In this document: in pieces, positions 1 through 7,698 of the stretch | How positions within the stretch are numbered: the stretch's first letter is position 1 | How the letters are laid out: each line of letters begins with the position of its first letter | Assembly: GCA_044227605.1 (NCBI GenBank) | Contig: JBGAWJ010000035.1 | Span: 1 to 13,145, forward strand | DNA: 13,145 nucleotides | DNA from: JAEUKQ01 sp044227605 | Lineage (GTDB): Bacteria > Pseudomonadota > Alphaproteobacteria > JAEUKQ01 | Direction of reading: 5' to 3' | Translations under genes and position numbers: made by a program | Notes under the pieces: model-generated | Told to the model about the DNA's origin: nothing | Seen by the model: only the letters and a program-made list of their open reading frames with translations | Database searches by the model: none

Positions 1-761
1 ACGGCGGCAAAAGGGTGCGGCCATTTTTGGTTTTGGCTAGCGCTAAACTGTTTAACGTGTCAGAAATCAGTGCCTTGCGGGTTGCAGCCGCGATTGAAAT
101 GCTGCATTCCTATAGTTTGATCCACGATGATTTACCAGCTATGGATAACAGCGATTTGCGGCGCGGATTGCCGACTGTCCACAAAAAGTTTAACGAAGCC
201 ACCGCTATTTTGGCAGGCGACGGGTTATTAACATATGCTTTTGAAGTATTGGTGGATCCTGCCACCCATAGCGATAGCATGGTGCGCTGTGAATTGGTGG
301 CGGCTTTGGCCAAAGCCTCGGGGGCTGAGGGCATGGTCGGCGGGCAAATGATGGATTTGGAGGCAGAACATACCCATTTGGATATTGGCGCTATTACCCG
401 CTTACAACGCATGAAGACGGGGGCCATTATCAGTTTCTCTTGTGAAGCAGGGGCGATTTTGGGGAAAGCTTCTGATAATCCACGCCAGGCTTTACGCGCC
501 TATGCCAATGATTTGGGTTTAGCTTTCCAGATCGTTGATGATTTGTTGGATGTTGAGGGGAAGGAGGAAGCCGTTGGGAAATCGGTGGGACGGGATCTAG
601 AGGCAGGAAAAGCCACTTTTGTTTCCATTTTGGGGGTTGATCGAGCACGGTCGCAGGCTAAACTTTTGGCTGAACAGGCGAAGAATCATTTATCACTTTT
701 TGAAGATCGGGCTGATCTTTTAAAAGCAATGGCGGATTTTGTGGTGAATAGGCGCCATTAG
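1..761 (+). CDS. ispA: Farnesyl diphosphate synthase (polyprenyl synthetase), 5'-truncated by window edge
   Basis: Makes farnesyl diphosphate by adding isopentenyl diphosphate to DMAPP/GPP in the cytoplasm, feeding quinone and undecaprenyl synthesis. The reading frame is already open at base 3, where it encodes the family motif GGKRVRP, so the GTG at 15 is not the real start. Roughly the first 40-50 residues lie outside the window. The first aspartate-rich motif is DDLPAMD, in the bacterial DDxxxxD form, followed by DLRRGLPT. The second is DDLLD. The tyrosine five residues before the first motif fits the bacterial short-chain (C15) type. The C-terminus (ADFVVNRRH) is typical of IspA. It is followed after 25 bp by the MATE gene on the same strand. 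A GPP or GGPP synthase remains possible, but the motif layout favours FPP synthase. Confidence 0.93.
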   Translation, partial: GGKRVRPFLVLASAKLFNVSEISALRVAAAIEMLHSYSLIHDDLPAMDNSDLRRGLPTVHKKFNEATAILAGDGLLTYAFEVLVDPATHSDSMVRCELVAALAKASGAEGMVGGQMMDLEAEHTHLDIGAITRLQRMKTGAIISFSCEAGAILGKASDNPRQALRAYANDLGLAFQIVDDLLDVEGKEEAVGKSVGRDLEAGKATFVSILGVDRARSQAKLLAEQAKNHLSLFEDRADLLKAMADFVVNRRH

Positions 762-770
762 AGGCGTTTG

Positions 771-782
771 GAAAGGCGGGGG
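771..782 (+). promoter_or_regulatory. Ribosome binding site of the MATE gene
   Basis: A purine-rich AAGG-C-GGGGG stretch ends a few bases before the ATG at 787 and lies in the short gap after the ispA stop. It supports ATG 787 as the start rather than the out-of-frame ATG at 768. Confidence 0.6.
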
Positions 783-786
783 ATCG

Positions 787-2157
787 ATGCAACCAAGTTT
801 TTTGGTGCGCTGGGGTCGCGAATTTTCCGCGCAGTGGCCCATTGCCGGACCGGTAATTTTAACCATTTTTGCCAGTATTGGCATGTTGACGACGGATGTC
901 TTAATGGTTGCCCCTTTAGGGGTCATACCACTGGGGGCAATAGGTCTTGCAACCGGGGCGCTTTATACTTTTTTATTGGCTTCAACCGGTTTATTGACCA
1001 TGGCGACGGTACGGGCATCATACGCTCATGGGCAAAATAACCCGGCAGGTGTTGCCCACAGTGTCCGTCAAGGATTAGGCTTAGGTTTTTTCATGGCGAT
1101 ACCCATTACCCTTATATGCCTAAATTTAGGTCATATCCTGTTGTGGTTCGATCAAGAAGCGGCCGTGGTTGAAGAAGTTGGCCATTATATGGGTACGGCT
1201 GTTTGGTCCGTTTTGCCCCAAATATTGTTCTCGTCGCTCAGGGGATTTGTTTCAACCTTGGCGCGCGGGCAGCTAATCGCTGCCATCATGGTTTTAGGGT
1301 TGCTGTTAAATTTTTTCCTGGATTATATATTTATTTATGGCCATTGGGGGATTCCTGCCATGGGGGTGGCTGGGGCAGGGCTTGCAACCAGCATTATTTG
1401 TTGGGTGATGTTACTTGCTTTAGTGGTGCAAATTGCTAAAGATCCGATACTTAAAACGTACCGTATTTTTAAAAAATGGGCATTGCCTGACTTTCAAGAA
1501 TGTAGGGAAATTTTGCGCTCTGGCTGGCCAGTGGCTGCTATCAACATTGCAGAAAACAGCCTTTTTCTGGCCGTTAGTTTGACCATGGGAACGATTGGTG
1601 CGGTTGAACTAGCAGCTGCCAATATTGTTATTAGCTATATGACGGTCGCCTTTATTGTGCCGATTGGGTTGCTGCACACCAGTTCCATCCGGGTCGCGTA
1701 TTTTATGGGACAAAAAAATATAAGGCAGGCGCGGATGGCAGGCACGGTTTCTTTATCCACAGGCTTTCTTTATATGGTGGTGATGGCCAGTGTCACGATG
1801 CTTTTTCCCTTAAACATCATCCATATTTATTTACAGCCAGACCAGGAAAATGCCTTCGCAGTTATTGAAATGGCCAGTAAATTTCTGTTTATTTGTATAT
1901 TTTTTCAAGTGTTTGATTCAACCCAGGCCATTGTCGGGGGGGCACTTCGTGGCTTGAAAGATACCAGGGCAGCTTTTTGGGCAGGCACAACCGGCTATTG
2001 GATCATCGGCTATCCATTGGGTTGGATATTGTGCTTTAGCTGGGGGGGAGGGGCGGCTGGCATATGGTGGGGGTTGGCTGCTGGTATTACCACAGCTGCC
2101 ATTTTGCTCACCGTTCGTTTTTACTATAAAACCGATGGTTATAGGGGTCGGTTTTAG
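787..2157 (+). CDS. MATE family multidrug/cation antiporter (NorM/DinF-like)
   Basis: Predicted inner-membrane exporter of 456 residues, the usual MATE length. By family it exchanges Na+ or H+ for cationic drugs or metabolites; the substrate cannot be read from the sequence. Nearly the whole chain is hydrophobic segments separated by short loops, fitting twelve helices in two MatE halves. The first half begins with WPIAGPVILTIFASIGMLTTDVLM. The second holds the family-typical GGALRGLKDTRAAFW followed by YWIIGYPLGW. The start at ATG 787 has a good Shine-Dalgarno sequence. It sits between ispA and tlyA on the same strand and is probably cotranscribed with both. In many alphaproteobacteria dxs occupies this position, so the gene may be a local replacement or insertion. 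Confidence 0.92.
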   Translation: MQPSFLVRWGREFSAQWPIAGPVILTIFASIGMLTTDVLMVAPLGVIPLGAIGLATGALYTFLLASTGLLTMATVRASYAHGQNNPAGVAHSVRQGLGLGFFMAIPITLICLNLGHILLWFDQEAAVVEEVGHYMGTAVWSVLPQILFSSLRGFVSTLARGQLIAAIMVLGLLLNFFLDYIFIYGHWGIPAMGVAGAGLATSIICWVMLLALVVQIAKDPILKTYRIFKKWALPDFQECREILRSGWPVAAINIAENSLFLAVSLTMGTIGAVELAAANIVISYMTVAFIVPIGLLHTSSIRVAYFMGQKNIRQARMAGTVSLSTGFLYMVVMASVTMLFPLNIIHIYLQPDQENAFAVIEMASKFLFICIFFQVFDSTQAIVGGALRGLKDTRAAFWAGTTGYWIIGYPLGWILCFSWGGGAAGIWWGLAAGITTAAILLTVRFYYKTDGYRGRF

Positions 2158-2176
2158 ATATAAAATGGATGTCATG

Positions 2177-2968
2177 ATGACGAAGAAATGGCGCGCCGAT
2201 CAATTGATGGTCCAGCAAAAACTGGCTGACAACCGCACCCAAGCAGCGGCTTTTATTATGGCGGGGGTGGTGCGGAACAAAGGGCGTTTGGTTGAAAAAC
2301 CTGGCCAACAGCTTTCTGCAGAAAATATATTGGAAGTGGAACGCAAGCCCTATCCCTGGGTGTCCCGGGCAGGGGTCAAGTTAGCGTGTGCCTTGGATCA
2401 TTTTCAGCTATCGGCGCAAAATAAGGTATGTTTGGATATCGGCGCTTCAACCGGTGGTTTTTGCGATGTTTTATTACATCATGGGGCGGCTAAGATTTAT
2501 GCGGTGGATGTGGGGCGGGGGCAATTAGCCTGGAAGATAGCGCAAGATCACCGGGTAAAAATATTGGATCAAACTAACGCCCGTTATTTAACCACTCAAC
2601 AAATTTCTGAGCCTTTGCAGGTGATTACGTGTGATGCCAGCTTTATTAGTCTAAAACTTATCTTACCCGCAGCCCTTCAACTGGCCGCCAAGGATAGCTG
2701 GTTAATCGCATTAATCAAGCCGCAATTTGAGGTGGGCAGGCAGCAGGTGGGCAAGGGGGGTATTGTTCGTGATCCCCAGCTGCATCAGACCGTTTGCCAA
2801 GATATCGAAGGTTGGGTACAACAGCAAGCAGGATGGCAAGTGATGGGCATAACGGACAGCCCCATCACGGGTACGGATGGCAACCGCGAATTTCTGATTG
2901 CCGCCATCAAGCAGGCGAATATCCAGGGCAAGCAGCTGATAACCCAGGAAATATCTTTAGAAAAATGA
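2177..2968 (+). CDS. tlyA: TlyA-type 16S/23S rRNA (cytidine-2'-O)-methyltransferase
   Basis: Family role: SAM-dependent 2'-O-methylation of cytidines at the ribosomal subunit interface (C1920 in 23S and, in some forms, C1409 in 16S rRNA). With 263 residues it has an N-terminal S4 RNA-binding domain (RADQLMV near residue 6) and an FtsJ-like Rossmann domain. SAM motif I is DIGASTGG (87-94), followed by DVGRGQ (111-116). A K-D-K-E tetrad can be placed at K68 (RAGVKL), D153 (CDASF), K181 (IKPQFE) and E238 (NREFL). The frame is open from ATG 2135, inside the MATE gene, and has in-frame ATGs at 2165, 2174 and 2177. I chose 2177 because GGA lies at suitable spacing and the N-terminus then matches the usual TlyA length. 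The 3' end overlaps the next gene by four bases. Confidence 0.92.
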   Translation: MTKKWRADQLMVQQKLADNRTQAAAFIMAGVVRNKGRLVEKPGQQLSAENILEVERKPYPWVSRAGVKLACALDHFQLSAQNKVCLDIGASTGGFCDVLLHHGAAKIYAVDVGRGQLAWKIAQDHRVKILDQTNARYLTTQQISEPLQVITCDASFISLKLILPAALQLAAKDSWLIALIKPQFEVGRQQVGKGGIVRDPQLHQTVCQDIEGWVQQQAGWQVMGITDSPITGTDGNREFLIAAIKQANIQGKQLITQEISLEK

Positions 2969-4248
2969 CAGACAAAGTTTCACATCCCGTCGAATTCATT
3001 GTTCAAAGCCTCAATCACCAAGGGTTGGGGATTGCTTCTTGGCAGGGCAAAGAGGTACGGATTCCCTTCACGGTGGCGGGTGACTGGATTTTGGTCGAAA
3101 TTATTGCAGAAGAGGCGGATTTTATCTCAGCAAAATTGCTGACCCGGTTGCAAAACGGCCCAGATTATATTCAAGCACCCTGCCAGCATTTTGAAAAATG
3201 CGGTGGCTGTACTTTGCAACATGTAAAGCCAGAAACGTATCAGGAATGGAAAAGGCAATCATTGATTGAGGTCTTTCAGCAATACGCCCTCACAATTGAT
3301 CCATCCCCGCTTTTTTCCGTGCCGCCAAAAACCAGAAGGCGAGTTAATCTGATTGCCTCTAAAAATGTCTACGGTCAATTGCTGCTGGGTTTTCAGCGTT
3401 ACCGCAGCCATGAAATTATTGATATCCAGGAATGCCCGGTTATGCTGCCGGAACTTGAGCGACTGTTGAATCCGTTGCGCCAATTATTGCAAGCGATGTT
3501 GAAAAAACGCCAAGAATTGGAGGTTTTTTTGATCAAGGCAGACAATGGCATTGATCTGTTGCTCAAGGCCAAAATCGTTCTTTCCGTGCAGTCCCGCATG
3601 TTGCTGACGGAATTTGCAGGTCTTAACCGATTATGCCGCCTGACCTTTCAACAAGAGGGCAAAGGTTTTGATGTGATTTATCAAGAAACCACCCCTTTGA
3701 TTTATTGGCAGCAAACAGCGCTTCCCTTGCCACCAGCCGCTTTTATCCAACCGACAAAGGCTAGCGAAACTTATATGCAAGACCTCATTGGGGATTTTTT
3801 AAAACCAGCTAAAAAAATCGCTGATTTATTTGCAGGATGTGGCACCTTTAGTTTCCCGTTGGCAAAAAGCGGTAAAACCGTGCATGCGGTGGAGGGGCAT
3901 GTCCCAGCTATTGAGGCCATGAACAAAGCCGCCAACCGTTTTCAATTATCGGCGCGGTTAACCACAGAATGCCGGAATTTGGCCAAATATCCTCTTTCCA
4001 CGCAAGAGTTAAACATGTTTGATGCGGTCATTTTCGACCCGCCCCGCCAGGGTGCTTTACCGCAAATGCAGCAATTGGCATTCAGTCATGTGCCTTATGT
4101 TGTGGCGGTATCGTGCAATCCCGAAACCCTGGCCAGGGACTTGCAAATCCTTACACAACAGGGTTACCGCTTGGAAAAAATATTCCCTGTCGACCAATTT
4201 TTATGGTCGACGCATTTGGAAGCCGTCGCTTTGCTGAAACGCCCATAA
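2965..4248 (+). CDS. Class I SAM-dependent RNA (uracil-C5) methyltransferase, TrmA/RlmC/RlmD family
   Basis: Cytoplasmic RNA m5U methyltransferase of 427 residues. The target, probably 23S rRNA as in RlmC/RlmD, cannot be fixed from sequence. It starts with a TRAM-like RNA-binding domain (about residues 4-60). A [4Fe-4S] ligand set follows: C73, C79 and C82 in CQHFEKCGGC, with C157 as the likely fourth. The catalytic domain has FxQ (260-262), SAM motif I DLFAGCGTF (287-295), DPPRQG (358-363), the catalytic cysteine in SCNP (C384) and the C-terminal glutamate in THLEAV (E419). The ATG at 2965 overlaps the tlyA stop as ATGA, implying translational coupling. The frame is open further upstream to 2794, but that part lies antiphase inside tlyA and carries no family sequence. 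Its 3' end converges on the minus-strand gene 31 bp away, with no visible terminator between. Confidence 0.92.
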   Translation: MTDKVSHPVEFIVQSLNHQGLGIASWQGKEVRIPFTVAGDWILVEIIAEEADFISAKLLTRLQNGPDYIQAPCQHFEKCGGCTLQHVKPETYQEWKRQSLIEVFQQYALTIDPSPLFSVPPKTRRRVNLIASKNVYGQLLLGFQRYRSHEIIDIQECPVMLPELERLLNPLRQLLQAMLKKRQELEVFLIKADNGIDLLLKAKIVLSVQSRMLLTEFAGLNRLCRLTFQQEGKGFDVIYQETTPLIYWQQTALPLPPAAFIQPTKASETYMQDLIGDFLKPAKKIADLFAGCGTFSFPLAKSGKTVHAVEGHVPAIEAMNKAANRFQLSARLTTECRNLAKYPLSTQELNMFDAVIFDPPRQGALPQMQQLAFSHVPYVVAVSCNPETLARDLQILTQQGYRLEKIFPVDQFLWSTHLEAVALLKRP

Positions 4249-4279
4249 TGGGACAGGGGCGTTGCAAGTAAAACGGTAT

Positions 4280-5947
4280 TTACCAGCTTACCTTGAAAAA
4301 TCTTGGCAGGGTTTGATAATTCTTACCTTGCCAAACCGCATCCTGTCCTAAGATGTTTTCGATATATCCAGCGTTTCCCCTGTTTTCATCGATAAGTACC
4401 GAATTGAAAACACTGATGAAGGCGGAATGATCATCAGCCTGTATTTTCAAATCCACGGATATGCTGTATTGACTGGGAAAATTATAATCGCCGCCACTAC
4501 CCTTATGGATATACCAGGCGTTGGGATCATCGGTTGAGATGATCGCCTTTGCCGCCTTTAAATTTCCATCCTTGGAAAAGATGGCCACATTCAATTGATA
4601 CGGCAACAACTGATCGTCCTCGGCACCCAAATCATTGGGCTGTTCCAAATAAACAATGATGATGTCGCCCGAAGCCGTGGTTTTAACTTGCAGGATTTCC
4701 CCAGCGAAATCAGCCATGACGCTAGCGTCAATCGCTTTATATCCCTTGACCGGTTGCGCCCGCAGGATGGGAACATTCAATTGATTTGTTTGGGTTATTT
4801 TGCATTCCTTATTCACCAGCCGAAACGTGAAAGGGATTTGCGTTTCTTGGGAATTGACCTCGTAAGGGTGGGCAGGCGCATTCACCAAATAAACATCCCC
4901 TGAGGATATGAAAACTGCCGCATCGCGGCCGAAAAATGCATTGGGAAGAAAATTTTCAAACTTGCCTTTGCCATCGGGTGATAGGCAATGTAATCGCGTT
5001 CCAAAGCTATCCTTACCAGGAATTGGCGCTTTGGTGGGATCATATTGGGTGGCGCCGAAATACGTAAAGCTTTGCCCATCGGCTTTTGCAATCAAGGTTG
5101 GTTCGGCAAAACTGGAGCGCATCAGCCATATACCCACAAAAGAAAAAATCCCAAATTGGTCATCCGGCATTTGATTGGGATTTTTTTGAAGCAACTTTTC
5201 CTGTTCAGCGTCGGCAATTTCAATCACGCCGTACGTCATGCCTTCCCTGAAAACCGTTTGCCATACGGGATTACCTTTAGAGTCAAATCTGATTACATTG
5301 TAATTTTCGTAAATGGAATCTTTATTTTTCACATGGTTCAATTTCAATGCAAACAATGATCCGTCTGTCATGGGTAGAACGATCTGCGGGTCAAAATATT
5401 CCTCTCCTGCATTTTTTTTATAGATCCAGGTTTTTAGAGAGGGGGGAATTGAAGATGCCGCAGGGTCAAATATCACATCATTCAATGTTTCTTCAAGATT
5501 GGACAGCAGCTTAGCCTCCAAAGGCACGGACCCCAAGCCATAATGCATATCGGAAATAATCAGGTGATGGCTATCATCCAGGGCATTTAAGTTTCTGCTG
5601 CCGGCCATTCCATAAGCAAAATTGAAAGGCTGATCACGTAACCAGGACAGTTTGGAGTCATTGGTAGCTAATAACTGCATCCAGGCTTTTTCTACCTCAG
5701 TACGTTGTTTAGCGGCATTCCCATAACAATAAGCCAAAATATCTTGACGATTAGGGGATTGCAGCAAGCCGCAAAAATTCAGCGTGACCTGCTCATCCTT
5801 TTTAATTTCCGTCAAATTGATTGGTAACGGGATTTCTGTGATTTGAAAAGTAACTGGGTTATTTAACTGGGCAAAGCTTGAAGTTAACAGGCCAAAATAT
5901 AATAAACCGGCACCGAATAAAAGACGGGGTGTTTTTTTAGGGTTCAT
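4280..5947 (-). CDS. Uncharacterised secreted four-cysteine protein, paralog 1 (putative beta-propeller)
   Basis: I recognise no named family. The 555-residue product has a signal peptide: basic NPKK, a hydrophobic core, then SSFA before Q27, suiting signal peptidase I and export to the periplasm or beyond. Its only four cysteines (C59, C74, C321, C382) all recur in the upstream paralog, suggesting two disulfides. Recurrent units of a small turn (DG, SG, DD), a hydrophobic strand and then a strand with a second xDG/xKG turn can be read near residues 130, 195, 290, 350, 427, 457 and 506. By inference this is a beta-propeller of about seven blades. The end is FFKVSW. The frame opens further to a TTG at 5971, but ATG 5947 begins a normal signal peptide and I prefer it. 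No strong Shine-Dalgarno precedes it. It lies 69 bp downstream of its paralog and is probably cotranscribed. No catalytic motif is evident. Confidence 0.8.
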   Translation of the reverse strand: MNPKKTPRLLFGAGLLYFGLLTSSFAQLNNPVTFQITEIPLPINLTEIKKDEQVTLNFCGLLQSPNRQDILAYCYGNAAKQRTEVEKAWMQLLATNDSKLSWLRDQPFNFAYGMAGSRNLNALDDSHHLIISDMHYGLGSVPLEAKLLSNLEETLNDVIFDPAASSIPPSLKTWIYKKNAGEEYFDPQIVLPMTDGSLFALKLNHVKNKDSIYENYNVIRFDSKGNPVWQTVFREGMTYGVIEIADAEQEKLLQKNPNQMPDDQFGIFSFVGIWLMRSSFAEPTLIAKADGQSFTYFGATQYDPTKAPIPGKDSFGTRLHCLSPDGKGKFENFLPNAFFGRDAAVFISSGDVYLVNAPAHPYEVNSQETQIPFTFRLVNKECKITQTNQLNVPILRAQPVKGYKAIDASVMADFAGEILQVKTTASGDIIIVYLEQPNDLGAEDDQLLPYQLNVAIFSKDGNLKAAKAIISTDDPNAWYIHKGSGGDYNFPSQYSISVDLKIQADDHSAFISVFNSVLIDENRGNAGYIENILGQDAVWQGKNYQTLPRFFKVSW

Positions 5948-6016
5948 TATAAAATTTCTAATAAAAAACAAGTTAAAAATGTGAATATAAAAGCTTTTCT
6001 CAACTAACCAACTTTC

Positions 6017-7639
6017 TTACCAGGTTATTTTAAAGAATTTGGGTTGTGGTTTATACTCAACGCCCTGGAAGGAGGCCGTATAGTCAAAAATATTATCCTC
6101 ATATCCGAAGTGATTTTGATCATCCAAAGGTTTGGGATTGAAAATGCTGATAAAGGCAGACCGATTATCGGCACCGATGGCTAGGTCAACGTTCAGATTA
6201 GCAAGTAATTCATGTAAATACCATGCAGACGGCTGATCAGCAGTAATGATGGGGGCAATTGCCTTCAGATCGCCTTCCTGTGAAAATAGGGCGATATTTA
6301 GCTGATAAGGGAATAAAGGGCCCTTATACGATTCTGGCAGTCCCTCAGTATATACGATTAAAATATCCCCATTTGCAGTGTTTTTCGCTTGTAAAAATTC
6401 AGTGTCATGTCCATCTACCTGCAATCCATTAAATATGCCGTTTTCAGACAAGCCGCTGTAAAGAAGAGGAGCAAGTAAACTGTAATTCGTCTTTATCGTA
6501 CAATCTTCATTAATCCATACAGCTTGGAAAACAGTTATCCAATTGTCTGCCGTCGGAAAGTGCGTAATGAGAGCAACAGTGTAGTCTGGAGAATATACAA
6601 CCCCGTGACGATAATTCGAATAAGGAAGGGAATTTTTGTACGTATTTTTACCATCAGCGGAAATACAATATAACTGAATGCGGAAATTATTCTCTATAGT
6701 GACCTTTTCCGCACTTTCCGGATCAAATTTGGCAGCAATATGATAAATAAAGGTTTCCCCCTTGGAGGTAATGAATATATTTGGCTTTTCAAGCCAAGAA
6801 TTGGATAACCATTTGGCGTTACTGATAAAGGTATCATAACTCAACATTACTTGTTCATCTGGCGATGGCGCTGACAATAAATCACGCATCTTTTTTTCAG
6901 CCTGAGCAATCATAGCACGGTTAATACCGCGCTTAAATTCAAATTGCCAATCCAGCCTATTGGTTTTATTGAACTTGCTGACATTATAAAAATCTTGATC
7001 CGCCATGCTGTAATCAGTGATTTTTGAATCAAGGACTAAAACAAACAAATCCTTGCTTGTTGTGACTACAATTTGTTCCGGGTCGAAATACGGACCTGCT
7101 GTTTTTAAATCTTCTTGAATAACCCAAATTTGTTCCGGGTTACGAATAAAAGTTGACAGGAAGATGCGAGATAACACCGCCTGATCTAGGATCAAATAAC
7201 TAAGGCCTTGCGGTTGAGAAACAACCAACCGATGATGATCGTCTAAACCCTCCAATTTTGTTTCTCCTGACCACGCAACCCGAGTGGGTTGTTTTTGCAA
7301 CCATGACAATTTGTTATCTTGCGTCTGTAATAGTTGCAACCAAGCACTATCCGTGCCGGTTTCTGTTTGAATAGTGAGATGGCCGTAGCAATAAGCCAGA
7401 ATATCTTGCTGATTAGGGGATTGCTTCAGGCCGCAGGAATCCAGCCTTAAAAGGCCGTTCTCTTCTGGATGCTCGTTCGCCACAGGCAACGGCAATTCTT
7501 GAATTTGGAATTTAATTTCTGCATTATGCTGCTGAGCAATAGCTGGATTTGTAGAAGCAATGCAAAATAGGTTCCCTGCCAGTAAGCCATAAAATATTTT
7601 TTGTTTGGTGCTTACATATTTGGAAAAAGCATTGGACAA
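6017..7639 (-). CDS. Uncharacterised secreted four-cysteine protein, paralog 2 (putative beta-propeller)
   Basis: Paralog of the next gene downstream; family unknown to me. The product has 540 residues with a signal peptide ending NPAIA before QQ (residues 32-37), giving a predicted exported protein. The cysteines of the mature part (C69, C84, C325, C380) match the paralog's four. Shared stretches include QSPNxQDILAYCYG, LPYQLNxAxFSxxGxLKA, a DxPxAWYxH stretch and the C-terminal FFKITW. The same strand-turn-strand units suggest a beta-propeller fold (inference). The start is TTG: an in-frame stop lies two codons upstream, no ATG follows until far into the mature protein, and AAGGA sits 10 bases upstream. 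An insertion sequence ends 41 bp upstream of the start codon, so the present promoter is uncertain. The two genes look more AT-rich by eye than the ispA-side operon. Confidence 0.78.
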   Translation of the reverse strand: MSNAFSKYVSTKQKIFYGLLAGNLFCIASTNPAIAQQHNAEIKFQIQELPLPVANEHPEENGLLRLDSCGLKQSPNQQDILAYCYGHLTIQTETGTDSAWLQLLQTQDNKLSWLQKQPTRVAWSGETKLEGLDDHHRLVVSQPQGLSYLILDQAVLSRIFLSTFIRNPEQIWVIQEDLKTAGPYFDPEQIVVTTSKDLFVLVLDSKITDYSMADQDFYNVSKFNKTNRLDWQFEFKRGINRAMIAQAEKKMRDLLSAPSPDEQVMLSYDTFISNAKWLSNSWLEKPNIFITSKGETFIYHIAAKFDPESAEKVTIENNFRIQLYCISADGKNTYKNSLPYSNYRHGVVYSPDYTVALITHFPTADNWITVFQAVWINEDCTIKTNYSLLAPLLYSGLSENGIFNGLQVDGHDTEFLQAKNTANGDILIVYTEGLPESYKGPLFPYQLNIALFSQEGDLKAIAPIITADQPSAWYLHELLANLNVDLAIGADNRSAFISIFNPKPLDDQNHFGYEDNIFDYTASFQGVEYKPQPKFFKITW

Positions 7640-7649
7640 GTTTTATATA

Positions 7650-7654
7650 TCCTT
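7650..7654 (-). promoter_or_regulatory. Ribosome binding site supporting a TTG start for paralog 2
   Basis: AAGGA on the minus strand lies 10 bases before the TTG at 7639. With the in-frame TAA two codons upstream of TTG, it makes this the only credible start that keeps the signal peptide. Confidence 0.6.
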
Positions 7655-7672
7655 AATGATATTAATTTTTAC

Positions 7673-7680
7673 ATAATTTA
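7673..7680. repeat. Target-site duplication, left copy (ATAATTTA)
   Basis: Eight bases adjoining the left inverted repeat of the insertion sequence. They match seven of the eight bases adjoining the right end (AAAATTTA, 8386-8393). An 8-bp duplication is the size expected for IS1595-family elements. The one mismatch suggests the insertion is not very recent. Confidence 0.6.
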
Positions 7681-7697
7681 GGGGCTGTAGTAGATAA
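7681..7697. repeat. Left terminal inverted repeat of the IS
   Basis: GGGGCTGTAGTAGATAA, matching the right-end repeat in 16 of 17 positions. The transposase stop codon (7699-7701) lies immediately inside it. Confidence 0.88.
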
Positions 7698-7698
7698 A

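Noticed and set aside
768..1040. Plus-strand open frame overlapping the start of the MATE gene
   Set aside because: It is a shadow frame: its residues have no membrane or family pattern, while the overlapping frame encodes a clear MATE N-terminus.
2135..2176. Longer TlyA start at ATG 2135, inside the MATE gene
   Set aside because: There is no ribosome site, it would overlap the MATE gene by 23 bp, and the extra residues precede the usual TlyA N-terminus. ATGs at 2165 and 2174 remain possible.
2794..2964. Upstream extension of the TrmA/RlmD-family gene from ATG 2794
   Set aside because: It lies out of frame inside the conserved C-terminal part of tlyA and has no family sequence. The TRAM-like domain begins just after ATG 2965.
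4595..5359. Several plus-strand open frames antisense to secreted paralog 1
   Set aside because: They are short, lack ribosome sites and read opposite a long frame with a signal peptide and a conserved paralog.
5948..5971. TTG start for secreted paralog 1
   Set aside because: No Shine-Dalgarno precedes it. The ATG at 5947 already gives a standard signal peptide.
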